Notes: generated by a model from the letters alone, not told the origin. 43,570 nt of DNA from a virus (IMGVR_UViG_3300028423_000521:1-43570), one strand, 5' to 3'. Shown: positions 35,961-42,458, counted from the stretch's first letter. Translations and numbers: made by a program.

Positions 35961-37198
35961 AGCGAACGTATCCTCGGGCGGGCCTTATGGCGGATCATGG
36001 GCTCGAGTGCATAACGAAGGGAGTCAATGCCATCGTTATATTTGTCAAGTATGACTGGAAGAATGTCGCCCGACAGCCGATCTACTTTGTAGGAATAGAG
36101 CATGAACTCACGGGCTATGTTCGGGCAATCAGGGTGAATGACAATTTTGTCGAAGGACTTGAGATACTCGATGCCGTCCTCAATCGAGCCCTTGCCTTTC
36201 TTGGCGCCGACGACCTGCGGTATACCGTGTTGACGGAGGAAGGAAATGGACTCAGGGCGGGCCGAGTCAGCCCGCACGATATACATTGAAATGCGAGGAA
36301 TTTCGCGAGTAAGGAAGTCTACAGTTTTGTCAAGGTCAAGCTTCTTTTTATAGGCTTCGCGCCGGATGTAGAGGACGTTGTTGTGGATGTAGGATTGAGT
36401 GGCGGCTGTCGGGTCTTGGCTGAAACCGAAATCAAGCCCGTGATAAGGGCCATCCCAGAAAGGCTGTTCCTCGAACTCATCCACAGTATAGTGGCCCGCA
36501 AAGATTTGGGCCTCAGTAAGGATAAGATACTCGCCTTCCCAGACGTGGTTGTAAATGTCCGGGCGAAGCCGAAGGTCCTCCAGTCGTTCGGCCTCAAGCG
36601 TATCAGGAAACCACGGGTTGTCCCAATAGTTTAGCTGAATGATTTTTGCGTTGTTCGGCGGGTTTACAAGGAAGCGTTGGTTCGTGGCCGAGTTTTCAGA
36701 CTCCGGGTTCCATGTAAGCCAGATTTCGGACGACCAGCCCTTAACAGGGTCTTGATCGCGGACGGTGGGGATAAGCTTACGCCAAGCGGTTTCGGACACT
36801 TGCTCGGCCTCATCCACCCACGCACGGAGGATGCGGGCCTTGGATTTGACACCCTCAACGTTGTGGCGGAGCCCGGTAAAGCCGTATTTTATCCTTCCGT
36901 CACGAGAGCGGATAAACTTTTCACCGATCTCGTAATAGTCCAGAAGCCACGGCTCGGATGCGATGGCCTGCTTGACCTCCTCCATCGAGCTTTCGTCTAG
37001 GGAGTTAAGGTGCTCACGAGCACAAAGCATCATGCCCGAGACGCCAGCCCGTCCTAGACGATAACCATCCACAGCGGTCATCATCGCGAACGTGCGAGTC
37101 TTGGCTGAGCCGCGGCCACCGTGAGCACCTCGGTAGCGGGCCTCGCCCTGAAAGATTGGAATAGCTTTGGGAGGAAGCTGAATTTGCGCCGCCGTCAA
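35957..37198 (-). CDS. terL: Terminase large subunit
   Basis: A 413-residue packaging ATPase/nuclease. Walker A is GGRGSAKT (about residues 29-36), Walker B region ILRAWVDEAEQVSE, and a C-terminal nuclease domain with YHGLDFGFSQDPTAA (Asp), IVRADSARPESI (Asp) and a third acid near the end (DGIDSLRYAL). It translocates DNA into the procapsid and cuts concatemers. Sequence type looks like the PBSX/Terminase_3 group. Overlaps terS and portal by 4 bp each. Confidence 0.93.
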   Translation of the reverse strand: MTAAQIQLPPKAIPIFQGEARYRGAHGGRGSAKTRTFAMMTAVDGYRLGRAGVSGMMLCAREHLNSLDESSMEEVKQAIASEPWLLDYYEIGEKFIRSRDGRIKYGFTGLRHNVEGVKSKARILRAWVDEAEQVSETAWRKLIPTVRDQDPVKGWSSEIWLTWNPESENSATNQRFLVNPPNNAKIIQLNYWDNPWFPDTLEAERLEDLRLRPDIYNHVWEGEYLILTEAQIFAGHYTVDEFEEQPFWDGPYHGLDFGFSQDPTAATQSYIHNNVLYIRREAYKKKLDLDKTVDFLTREIPRISMYIVRADSARPESISFLRQHGIPQVVGAKKGKGSIEDGIEYLKSFDKIVIHPDCPNIAREFMLYSYKVDRLSGDILPVILDKYNDGIDSLRYALEPMIRHKARPRIRSL

Positions 37199-37764
37199 TC
37201 AGCTTCCTCCCCTTCTTGCCGCCCATCTGCAACCGACAGGGAGGAAGAGGTCTGCTCAGGGGCAACAAGCTCGATAACGGTCGGGAGGTCTTTTTCGTCC
37301 ATCCCGCCGTTGTCCGTGCGATCCTTAATCTCCGTGAAAATCTTTAGCAACTCGGAGTTGGTAAAGCGGTCGGCCGATTCCTCAAGGCGATCACGAAGCT
37401 CAAGCAGGCTGTCTTTGGAAAGACCGGCCATGTGCTCGATAACAGTGTCAAATTTCGCATCCATCTTTTCGCGGTAAAAGGCCATGAGGTCTTGGAAGAT
37501 GCGCGATTGCTTGAGGATGGAAATGCGGCTCAGCGTGTAGCCCGTTTGTAAGGAAGCCTCTTCCTCAGTTACCCCGGCGGCCAGCAACCGGGCCAGCATG
37601 TGATGGCGGTCACTAATCCGCTTAATCTCGGGTGGCTTCTCACCGGCTGGAACTGTCTGGATGAGGTTAATGTCGGCTTCGGTAAGCTCGCGGACCACCT
37701 CAAACTGCAGAGGAGTCCGCGGGGCTACGGCCTCAAGTTCAGTGATATTTAGTCCGAGTGACAT
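37195..37764 (-). CDS. terS: Probable terminase small subunit
   Basis: A 189-residue protein directly upstream of TerL with 4-bp overlap. It has a helix-turn-helix-like stretch (RLLAAGVTEEEASLQTGYTLSRISILK) that would read the packaging site, a helical oligomerisation region and an acidic, disordered C-terminus (SSSLSVADGRQEGEEAD) for contact with TerL. ATG 37764 is chosen; a GTG start at 37806 would add 14 residues without a family match. Confidence 0.75.
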   Translation of the reverse strand: MSLGLNITELEAVAPRTPLQFEVVRELTEADINLIQTVPAGEKPPEIKRISDRHHMLARLLAAGVTEEEASLQTGYTLSRISILKQSRIFQDLMAFYREKMDAKFDTVIEHMAGLSKDSLLELRDRLEESADRFTNSELLKIFTEIKDRTDNGGMDEKDLPTVIELVAPEQTSSSLSVADGRQEGEEAD

Positions 37765-37796
37765 ATGGCTGCACCACGCTTTCTTGCCTTTGCAGC

Positions 37797-37825
37797 ACTC
37801 TTGCACATTTTGGCCCGCGTGTCAA
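37797..37825 (-). promoter_or_regulatory. Possible promoter for the structural operon
   Basis: On the minus strand, TTGACA (37825-37820) is followed after 17 bp by AAGAGT (37802-37797), a poor -10. It lies just upstream of terS. It may be a late promoter needing an activator, perhaps through the CCATACTTT repeats next to it. Confidence 0.35.
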
Positions 37826-37835
37826 GCGGCGGCCG

Positions 37836-37947
37836 AAAAGTATGGTGCGGGCTCCTCACGAAGTTTAAACGGACGCTGGCGAAAGTATGGTCGGAAATTT
37901 TGGGAAAAATAAAAATCGAGATGGCAAAAGTATGGCTCGAAATTTTG
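37836..37947. repeat. Three direct repeats with 45-bp period upstream of terS
   Basis: AAAGTATGG occurs at 37837, 37882 and 37927, exactly 45 bp apart. Copies 2 and 3 match over a longer stretch (TGGC-AAAGTATGG--CGAAATTTTG with few changes); copy 1 shares only the core. This 112-bp stretch has no believable gene (the open frames over it have no ribosome-binding site). Possible roles: packaging site, activator binding sites for late transcription, or origin iterons. Confidence 0.65.
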
Positions 37948-38011
37948 ACCCCATACAAAGGTTTGACTACTATGCCCGTCGCGATCTGTGAGGATTTTTT
38001 GCAACACAAAA

Positions 38012-38030
38012 GGGCGGGATAGACCCGCCC
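38012..38030 (-). terminator. Rho-independent terminator after the 183-aa gene
   Basis: GGGCGGG (38012-38018) pairs with CCCGCCC (38024-38030) around a 5-nt loop. On the minus strand the stem is followed by TTTTGTGTTG, a U-rich tail, 22 bp after the stop of the 38052 gene. On the plus strand CTTGCTTTTC follows, so it may work both ways. Confidence 0.75.
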
Positions 38031-38051
38031 CTTGCTTTTCTGTTTTCCGAG

Positions 38052-38603
38052 TTACATCGCGGCGAAAGCGTCAAGGGTCTTTTGCGCGGCGGTTTCGACC
38101 TTTTCGCGCTTCCCTTTCGGCAGGGACTCGATGCAATCAAGAATCGCTTGCTTACGTTCGGCGGTGGTCATGCCCTTACATCCGGCAAAGGCGGTGGCAA
38201 TGTCTTTCCACCCGGCCTTACCCTTAAGCTTGCCCGCCGTTTCATACATCGCGTCCTGCAATGGGGTGAAGGCGGGACCGGCGGACTCACGGCGCGCTTT
38301 ACGTTCCCCGGCATATGCGGACTCCACGGCGCTTTCCATCATGGCTTGCGACTCGGCCCGGACAAGATCGGGGTTTTCTTCGCCCCAAGCTTTGCGGGTG
38401 TCGGGGTCGCCTTCTTCCCCGGTGGCCTTTGCGTATGCAACTGCAAGGGCCGAAGCGCGGGCATCGCGGATGTATTCGGCAAGCCCTTCCGTGGCGAAGG
38501 CTTCCCAAAGGTCGGCATGGACCTTGGCCAGTTCGACGGCGACGGATGCGCCATCACGGGTTGCAATTTCCATCGACTCGGGAAGGTTAATCTTGATTTC
38601 CAT
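38052..38603 (-). CDS. Hypothetical abundant helical protein, 183 aa
   Basis: A 183-residue Ala/Glu/Lys-rich helical protein (MEIKINLPESMEIATRDGASVAVELAKVH...) with two cysteines and no family recognised. It has its own promoter (38683-38655), a good ribosome-binding site (GAAAGGAAAG) and a strong terminator, so it is a separately controlled, probably well-expressed gene at the head of the left-going arm. Its codons look more GC-rich than average. Because it starts next to the palindrome-rich control region it could be a regulator or a DNA-binding protein. Confidence 0.65.
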   Translation of the reverse strand: MEIKINLPESMEIATRDGASVAVELAKVHADLWEAFATEGLAEYIRDARASALAVAYAKATGEEGDPDTRKAWGEENPDLVRAESQAMMESAVESAYAGERKARRESAGPAFTPLQDAMYETAGKLKGKAGWKDIATAFAGCKGMTTAERKQAILDCIESLPKGKREKVETAAQKTLDAFAAM

Positions 38604-38654
38604 TGTTACTTTCCTTTCGGGTTAATCGGCTTGCGTTGTGCTTCCGATACCCAA

Positions 38655-38683
38655 GACATAAGCCATATGGGAACCATATGCAA
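38655..38683 (-). promoter_or_regulatory. Left-going promoter for the 183-aa gene, with operator
   Basis: On the minus strand TTGCAT (38683-38678), 17-bp spacer and TATGTC (38660-38655). The spacer is filled by the palindrome CATATGG-GAA-CCATATG (38664-38680), a good candidate for a dimeric repressor. Confidence 0.5.
38664..38680. promoter_or_regulatory. Palindromic operator CATATGG-GAA-CCATATG
   Basis: A perfect 7-bp inverted repeat with a 3-bp centre lying between the -35 and -10 of the left-going promoter. The half-site CCATATGG also occurs in the promoters at 1023-1030 and 10651-10658, linking the three control regions. Confidence 0.6.
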
Positions 38684-38692
38684 GCTTTAATC

Positions 38693-38748
38693 GGAACTTT
38701 TTTGAAAAAAGTTCCCCTATATATAAGGCGTGGAACAAAGGGGGAACT
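38693..38748. repeat. Origin-like palindrome cluster
   Basis: GGAACTTTTTT-G-AAAAAAGTTCC (38693-38715) is a perfect 11-bp-arm palindrome. It runs into CCTATATATAAGG, and AGTTCCCC (38710-38717) has an inverted partner GGGGAACT (38741-38748). AT-rich, easily melted DNA flanked by inverted repeats between two divergent transcription units is a typical origin setting. No direct evidence of replication start. Confidence 0.6.
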
Positions 38749-38776
38749 CGGGGCGAAAATAATTTGCGAAAAGGTG

Positions 38777-38805
38777 TTGACCATATCTGCGCCATACGCT
38801 AAGCT
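38777..38805 (+). promoter_or_regulatory. Possible right-going promoter
   Basis: TTGACC (38777-38782), 17-bp spacer containing CATATCTG-GCCATACG, and TAAGCT (38800-38805). It points into a stretch without a good gene until 39336. It may make an untranslated RNA, perhaps a replication primer. Confidence 0.35.
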
Positions 38806-38818
38806 TGGAGTAAGACGC

Positions 38819-38850
38819 CCGATCCGGGAGAGGTGACGCCGGGGGATCGG
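38819..38850 (+). other. Stem-loop in the control region, possible structured RNA
   Basis: CCGATCC (38819-38825) pairs with GGATCGG (38844-38850), enclosing a GC-rich loop that can fold further (CCGG repeats). It lies 14 bp downstream of the possible -10 at 38800. Between here and 39336 I find no open frame with a ribosome-binding site; the stretch 38851-38976 otherwise shows nothing recognisable. Confidence 0.3.
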
Positions 38851-38976
38851 CTTCGTCGATGTGAAGATGATTAACATTTCCCTGACTCTCTTTTAAGGCG
38901 AACGCCATGCTCCAAGCGCATAGGTGCCTTGCAGCCTTTCGTGATATTTTTGCACCAGCTGGATGGTAAAAATGTC

Positions 38977-39039
38977 CCGTCGAGTGAGTCTTCCGGTCCG
39001 TCAGCGGAGTCAGCCGATCCGTCGAGTGAGTTCCGTCCT
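38977..39039. repeat. Three tandem 21-bp repeats in the control region
   Basis: CCGTCGAGTGAGTC (38977), CCGTCAGCGGAGTC (38998) and CCGTCGAGTGAGTT (39019) begin exactly 21 bp apart, two helical turns. Consensus CCGTC---G-GAGT. The middle copy is the scattered CAGCGGAGTCAG motif. Iteron-like; a replication initiator or regulator could bind along one face. Confidence 0.6.
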
Positions 39040-39116
39040 TTCGGATGGTTGTTACTGTAATGTTCTGGGTATGTTAATGGGGGAGTGGCGGTTTGTATTA
39101 AACGGGATTTCCGACC

Positions 39117-39145
39117 TTTTCACGGGCATGGTATGGCTCTACCAT
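39117..39145 (+). promoter_or_regulatory. Possible right-going promoter with inverted repeat
   Basis: TTTTCA (39117-39122), 17-bp spacer and TACCAT (39140-39145), each 4 of 6 consensus. ATGGTA (39128-39133) and TACCAT (39140-39145) form an inverted repeat over the -10, and the ATACCGCCATA operator follows 6 bp later, the same spacing as in the 10610 promoter. Confidence 0.4.
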
Positions 39146-39151
39146 TTTGTG

Positions 39152-39162
39152 ATACCGCCATA
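39152..39162 (+). promoter_or_regulatory. Putative operator ATACCGCCATA (copy 3)
   Basis: Third exact copy of the 11-mer, after the possible promoter at 39117. A short hairpin AGGCC-TTTC-GGCCT (39164-39177) with a pyrimidine-rich tail follows and could attenuate transcription before the next promoter. Confidence 0.45.
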
Positions 39163-39233
39163 CAGGCCTTTCGGCCTTCCTTCTTCGAGCTTCCGGCTTT
39201 TCTTCCTTCCCCTTACGAGCCTTTCAAAAGTTC

Positions 39234-39262
39234 TTGACATCGCCCGCCGTATAATGTATGGT
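39234..39262 (+). promoter_or_regulatory. Right-going promoter of the early small-gene operon
   Basis: Perfect TTGACA (39234-39239), 17-bp spacer, TATGGT (39257-39262). A TATAAT at 39250-39255 is also present but only 10 bp from the -35. The transcript would begin the long right-going arm with the gene at 39336. Confidence 0.6.
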
Positions 39263-39335
39263 CGGGGTGATGGGTGAGTATGCCCCGCCTTTCCCATCAG
39301 CTTTATACGCGGGGCCATATATAGGAGTAGCTTTC

Positions 39336-39788
39336 ATGACTATCAAGCATATCCATGAGATCGCGGATGGCCCGCTTGGCGCATCCCTCTCTGATGAAGA
39401 TACGGGTAACGCAGTTAATGAACGGTTGGCCGCCATCGCTCGTGAACTTCGGACCATCTTTGCAGACTACGGCGAATACGTTCGCCCGCACGAAGCTGGG
39501 ATGGTTGCAACCCAAGGCCATCACGCTGCCATCACATGCCATGAACTGGCCGGCCCGATGCATCTTGTCGAACTCTCGCAAAACGTAAAGATTGATCCGC
39601 CGACCTACATGGAAAGCCTTTCCAACGAGGCGATCGGTCAAATCGTCCTTAATCTCCCTATGACGGAAAATGGCGATCCCGACAGCCCGATTGATGGCCA
39701 CCTAGCTGTAGATGTGGCCAAAGAACTTGGCCCGGATTGGGCGCAGGCCCTTTACCGTTTTGCAGTTCTTGTAACCAAACTCGCATGA
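39336..39788 (+). CDS. Hypothetical protein, 150 aa
   Basis: First gene of the right-going arm. ATG 39336 has TAGGAG upstream; an earlier in-frame start (39258) lies within the promoter. The protein (MTIKHIHEIADGPLGASLSDEDTGN...) is helical with a His-rich middle (QGHHAAITCHELAGPMH) and acidic end. First-expressed phage genes often act on the host, but no family is recognised. Confidence 0.7.
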   Translation: MTIKHIHEIADGPLGASLSDEDTGNAVNERLAAIARELRTIFADYGEYVRPHEAGMVATQGHHAAITCHELAGPMHLVELSQNVKIDPPTYMESLSNEAIGQIVLNLPMTENGDPDSPIDGHLAVDVAKELGPDWAQALYRFAVLVTKLA

Positions 39789-39800
39789 AGGAGTAAGAAA

Positions 39801-40022
39801 ATGTCAACTTTCCCTAACCCTGAAATCCCCGGTTGGTTCCTTGACCTGAACGAGATCAAGTATCTCATCAGGCGCACCGAGTCCTTTATCGAAGATATGG
39901 GAAGCGACGAGGAACTGGAAGCCCTGCTTGCCCGCCTTCAGGCTTTATACAAGGCCCACGTTTCTACAACGTATGAAATGAAGGATGGCGAGTTAGTGGC
40001 CAATCCGATAAGACTGAACTGA
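39801..40022 (+). CDS. Hypothetical protein, 73 aa
   Basis: A 73-residue acidic helical protein (MSTFPNPEIPGWFLDLNEIKYLIRRTESFIEDMGSDEE in part) with ribosome-binding site GAAGGAG. No domain recognised. A strong hairpin follows the gene at 40035. Confidence 0.7.
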   Translation: MSTFPNPEIPGWFLDLNEIKYLIRRTESFIEDMGSDEELEALLARLQALYKAHVSTTYEMKDGELVANPIRLN

Positions 40023-40034
40023 CCTTATCGGTTC

Positions 40035-40067
40035 GGGCCCCAGACGCAATCTTAAAGTCTGGGGCCC
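40035..40067 (+). terminator. Strong hairpin (terminator-like)
   Basis: GGGCCCCAGAC (40035-40045) pairs with GTCTGGGGCCC (40057-40067), a perfect 11-bp stem with an 11-nt loop. Only ATTCC follows, so termination may be partial; it may set the ratio between the first two genes and the rest of the arm. Confidence 0.6.
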
Positions 40068-40107
40068 ATTCCGATGCGATCAGCATCTCAACCCGATGGA
40101 GACCCAA

Positions 40108-40200
40108 ATGCTTATAAACCTACTCGACCCCGATGAGTTTACAACGGAACTGGAATACGTCAAACTTTACCTTCGCACCCAATACCACAGGCTCGCGTAA
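40108..40200 (+). CDS. Very small protein, 30 aa
   Basis: MLINLLDPDEFTTELEYV... with GATGGAG 6 bp upstream of ATG 40108. Its stop TAA shares a base with the next ATG (TAATG), which supports a real coupled gene despite the small size. Amphipathic helix likely; function unknown. Confidence 0.45.
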   Translation: MLINLLDPDEFTTELEYVKLYLRTQYHRLA

Positions 40201-40379
40201 TGACCTTCACTGACCTTTCGCCCCGGTGCTGGCAGATGCACGTTTCTGGCCCGCAGGGCATTGTGGCATATGCCTATTCCTCAAACGGCGTTGATTGGGT
40301 CTGCAAGTCGGACAAAGAACGTCGCACTCTTTACGGAAAGAAGCGGGCCACCCAGTGGCTCAAGGAGTATATGAAATGA
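40200..40379 (+). CDS. Small hypothetical protein, 59 aa
   Basis: Begins in the TAATG overlap and ends with ATGA-type overlap to the next gene. Sequence MTFTDLSPRCWQMHVSGPQG..., then WVCKSDKERRTLYGKKRATQWL suggests a compact beta domain with a basic helix. No family recognised. Confidence 0.6.
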   Translation: MTFTDLSPRCWQMHVSGPQGIVAYAYSSNGVDWVCKSDKERRTLYGKKRATQWLKEYMK

Positions 40380-40471
40380 ACCTTCTCTACGCCTTCGCTT
40401 ACGCAATCATAGCCATGGCGGCCACCTATATCTTTTGGGGCCTCCTGATCCTTAACTTCTACGGAGTCTGA
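40376..40471 (+). CDS. Very small membrane protein, 31 aa
   Basis: MNLLYAFAYAIIAMAATY... is one hydrophobic helix with almost no charged residues, ending ILNFYGV. It overlaps the previous gene by 4 bp. Likely an inner-membrane peptide; function unknown. Confidence 0.5.
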   Translation: MNLLYAFAYAIIAMAATYIFWGLLILNFYGV

Positions 40472-40473
40472 AC

Positions 40474-40668
40474 ATGACCGACTCGACAAAAACCGGCTTT
40501 GAGCAGTATTTGACAGAAAGAAACCTCGCTGGCCAAGCCCTCTTTCAAATGCAGTTCGGTATCCTCATGATAGGGTCCGGCCGTATGGAGCTGGCCGCCG
40601 AAGCGTTCAACAAAGCTGAAACCATCCTGATAGATTTGGAGGCCCGCCTTGACGAAGAAAATTCGTGA
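40474..40668 (+). CDS. Hypothetical helical protein, 64 aa
   Basis: A 64-residue helical protein (MTDSTKTGFEQYLTERNLAGQALFQ..., AAEAFNKAETILIDLEARLDEE) starting 2 bp after the preceding stop. Its end overlaps the TTG-started gene by 20 bp. No family recognised. Confidence 0.6.
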   Translation: MTDSTKTGFEQYLTERNLAGQALFQMQFGILMIGSGRMELAAEAFNKAETILIDLEARLDEENS

Positions 40669-40822
40669 CCGCCTTGCGGAGATAGAACGCGAACAGTTCC
40701 TCCTCGAGTGCAAACCGTTCGCCATCAGTATCGTTCCGCGCCTTAACGCACTTCAGGACGAGAAGCGCAAGCTTCTCTCCAAGATGGAAGGAGAAAAAGA
40801 TGCCCACAATTCCAATTACTGA
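40649..40822 (+). CDS. Small basic protein, 57 aa (TTG start)
   Basis: Proposed start TTG 40649, because GGAGG lies 7 bp upstream and the frame continues to TGA 40820-40822. Protein: MTKKIRDRLAEIEREQFLLE..., LNALQDEKRKLLSKMEGEKD: charged coiled-coil-like helices. It overlaps both neighbours, as do other genes of this cluster. Moderate confidence because of the TTG start. Confidence 0.5.
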   Translation: MTKKIRDRLAEIEREQFLLECKPFAISIVPRLNALQDEKRKLLSKMEGEKDAHNSNY

Positions 40823-41114
40823 GTTCGTTCCGCCCCTTGGCAAGAGAGTCGAACGGGAAATAGAAGTTTCAGCCGAGGTCTACGAGACAGCCCGCGAATG
40901 CCTTGATCTCGATTTCTCATATTCTTGCGAGTTTATTGGCTCCAAGACCGTCTTCTATATCTCGGACGACACTTTCGAGGTCGATCTCTTCGTGGACTTT
41001 ATAACCTCGGCTGATGAACTCGAAAAAGCCATCAGGAAAAACCCGGCCCACATTCTTAAGCGCAAGCTGGCCGATTGGATCGAGGCCGAACAACTTTACC
41101 AAGCGGAGCACTAA
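40800..41114 (+). CDS. Hypothetical protein, 104 aa
   Basis: Strong ribosome-binding site (GAAGGAGAAAAAG). The protein (MPTIPITEFVPPLGKRVEREIEVSAEVYETARECLDLD...) starts with a proline-rich strand region followed by helices and ends with a basic-acidic helix (KRKLADWIEAEQLYQAEH). No family recognised. Confidence 0.7.
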   Translation: MPTIPITEFVPPLGKRVEREIEVSAEVYETARECLDLDFSYSCEFIGSKTVFYISDDTFEVDLFVDFITSADELEKAIRKNPAHILKRKLADWIEAEQLYQAEH

Positions 41115-41115
41115 C

Positions 41116-41283
41116 ATGCAAGTATCCTATCAGAACGGGCTAGGCGAAACAGTCATAGCCCCGCTTTTCAAACTCTTCACTGACCACAAAGGTCAGGAAT
41201 GGGTAGTTACATGGGATTTTCGTTCCGACGAGCCCAGATGCATACGAGTCAACCAAATCGCCATAATCCCGTCAGCGGAGTAA
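41116..41283 (+). CDS. Small hypothetical protein, 55 aa
   Basis: Begins 1 bp after the previous stop. Sequence MQVSYQNGLGETVIAPLFKL..., GQEWVVTWDFRSDEPRCIRVNQI looks like a small beta barrel. Its stop TAA is inside the first of two direct repeats of CCGTCAGCGGAGT (41269 and 41286). Confidence 0.6.
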   Translation: MQVSYQNGLGETVIAPLFKLFTDHKGQEWVVTWDFRSDEPRCIRVNQIAIIPSAE

Positions 41284-41301
41284 CTCCGTCAGCGGAGTCA
41301 G
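41269..41301 (+). repeat. Direct repeat of the CCGTCAGCGGAGT motif
   Basis: CCGTCAGCGGAGT occurs at 41269 and 41286, 17 bp apart, in the gap before the GHKL-like gene and overlapping the previous stop codon. The same motif recurs at 39000, three times within the next gene, and elsewhere in the genome. Confidence 0.65.
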
Positions 41302-41315
41302 AAAGGAACCCGACC

Positions 41316-42458
41316 ATGACACTCTATTTTCACAATCCCGGCCAACTCGACCTTGACACCATCCGTCTCATGGGAGTTTCTGTGAAGGAAACAGATAGCC
41401 CGATCGGCTATTTCGGCACCGGGCTCAAATTCGCCATCGCCACCCTTCTCAGGACCGGCCACCAAATATCCCTCAAAACTGGCGGCCAAAAATACACCTT
41501 CACTGCGTCAGCGAAGTCAGTCCGCAACCGAGAAATCCCCGTGGTCTATATGAACGATGAGCAACTCGGTTTTACCACCGAACTCGGTAAGAACTGGGAA
41601 CCGTGGATGGCCTACCGCGAGCTTCGTTCAAACGCAATGGACGAGGGCGGAAGCGTCAGCACATCGCGGCCAAAGAACGCGGATACCCTCATCACCGTCA
41701 GCGGAGCCGGTATCACCGAGGCCCACCAGCGGAGGAGGGAAATCTTCCTTGAAACGGAGCCCCGCTGGACCGTCAGCGGAGTCGAAATCCACAATGGAAC
41801 CTCCTACACAGTCTACTACCGCGGAGTCGCTGTTCAGAAACGCGAGAAACCTTTCGCCTTCACCTACAACATCACAAACGCAATGCGGTTGACTGAGGAC
41901 CGCATCCTCGCGTCCGAGTTCCTAGCCGATTGGGAAATCCGCAATGCCATTGAGGCCACCAGTGCGCCAACAGAGTTTCTTCAAGAACTCTTCTGCCAGC
42001 GCCTCACCGAGAATACCTACCGCTATTCGGAGGTATCATTGCGAATGATGGAGGCCGCCCGGCCGCATCTGTTCGACCAAGAGTTCAACGCAACCATCCG
42101 TGAAGCCTGCCGGGAAGCGGACAGCCAAAACTCGGGCCACCCGCCATCCAACCTATCCTCTTTCGAGGAGGTAAATATCCGGCTGGCCATCGAACTCCTA
42201 GAGAAGCTGGACGTGAATATCACCAGAGACGCCTTCACCGTAACCGACACCCTCGGCCCACGAACATACGGAGTCTATAACAGAAAAAGGGATGAAATAT
42301 ACATCGCCCGCACAGCCTTAGATCGCGGGGCCATGTTCTTCGCCTCCACCCTTTACGAGGAGTGGCTTCACAAAACCCACGGCTTCGACGATGAAAGCAG
42401 GGAGTTTCAGGAATTCCTTCTTGACAAACTCATCGCCATGGTAGCCCGCCAAAACTGA
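41316..42458 (+). CDS. GHKL-like ATP-binding protein, 380 aa
   Basis: Residues about 1-110 (LYFHNPGQLDLDTIRLMGVSVKE, then PIGYFGTGLKFAIATLLRTG, then LGKNWEPWMAYRELRSNAMDEGG) resemble a GHKL (gyrase/Hsp90/MutL) ATP-binding fold: an N-box-like helix with Asn-x3-Asp (RSNAMDE) and a G-x-FGTGLK glycine motif, in changed order. The C-terminal part has FASTLYEEWLHKTHG. It may be a phage chaperone-like or signalling ATPase; no close functional relative is known to me. ATG 41316 is used (GGAACC upstream); an earlier in-frame start lies in the previous gene. Confidence 0.6.
   Translation: MTLYFHNPGQLDLDTIRLMGVSVKETDSPIGYFGTGLKFAIATLLRTGHQISLKTGGQKYTFTASAKSVRNREIPVVYMNDEQLGFTTELGKNWEPWMAYRELRSNAMDEGGSVSTSRPKNADTLITVSGAGITEAHQRRREIFLETEPRWTVSGVEIHNGTSYTVYYRGVAVQKREKPFAFTYNITNAMRLTEDRILASEFLADWEIRNAIEATSAPTEFLQELFCQRLTENTYRYSEVSLRMMEAARPHLFDQEFNATIREACREADSQNSGHPPSNLSSFEEVNIRLAIELLEKLDVNITRDAFTVTDTLGPRTYGVYNRKRDEIYIARTALDRGAMFFASTLYEEWLHKTHGFDDESREFQEFLLDKLIAMVARQN

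Noticed and set aside
37765-38022. Plus-strand 85-residue frame over the 45-bp repeats
   Set aside because: No ribosome-binding site, opposite to its operon neighbours, overlaps a terminator and its coding is dominated by the repeats.
39250-39255. TATAAT as the -10 of the 39234 promoter
   Set aside because: It is only 10 bp from the TTGACA; TATGGT at 39257 has the proper 17-bp spacing.
38963-39277. 104-residue frame in the control region
   Set aside because: It runs over the 21-bp repeats, operator motif and promoters, has no ribosome-binding site and has unlikely composition.
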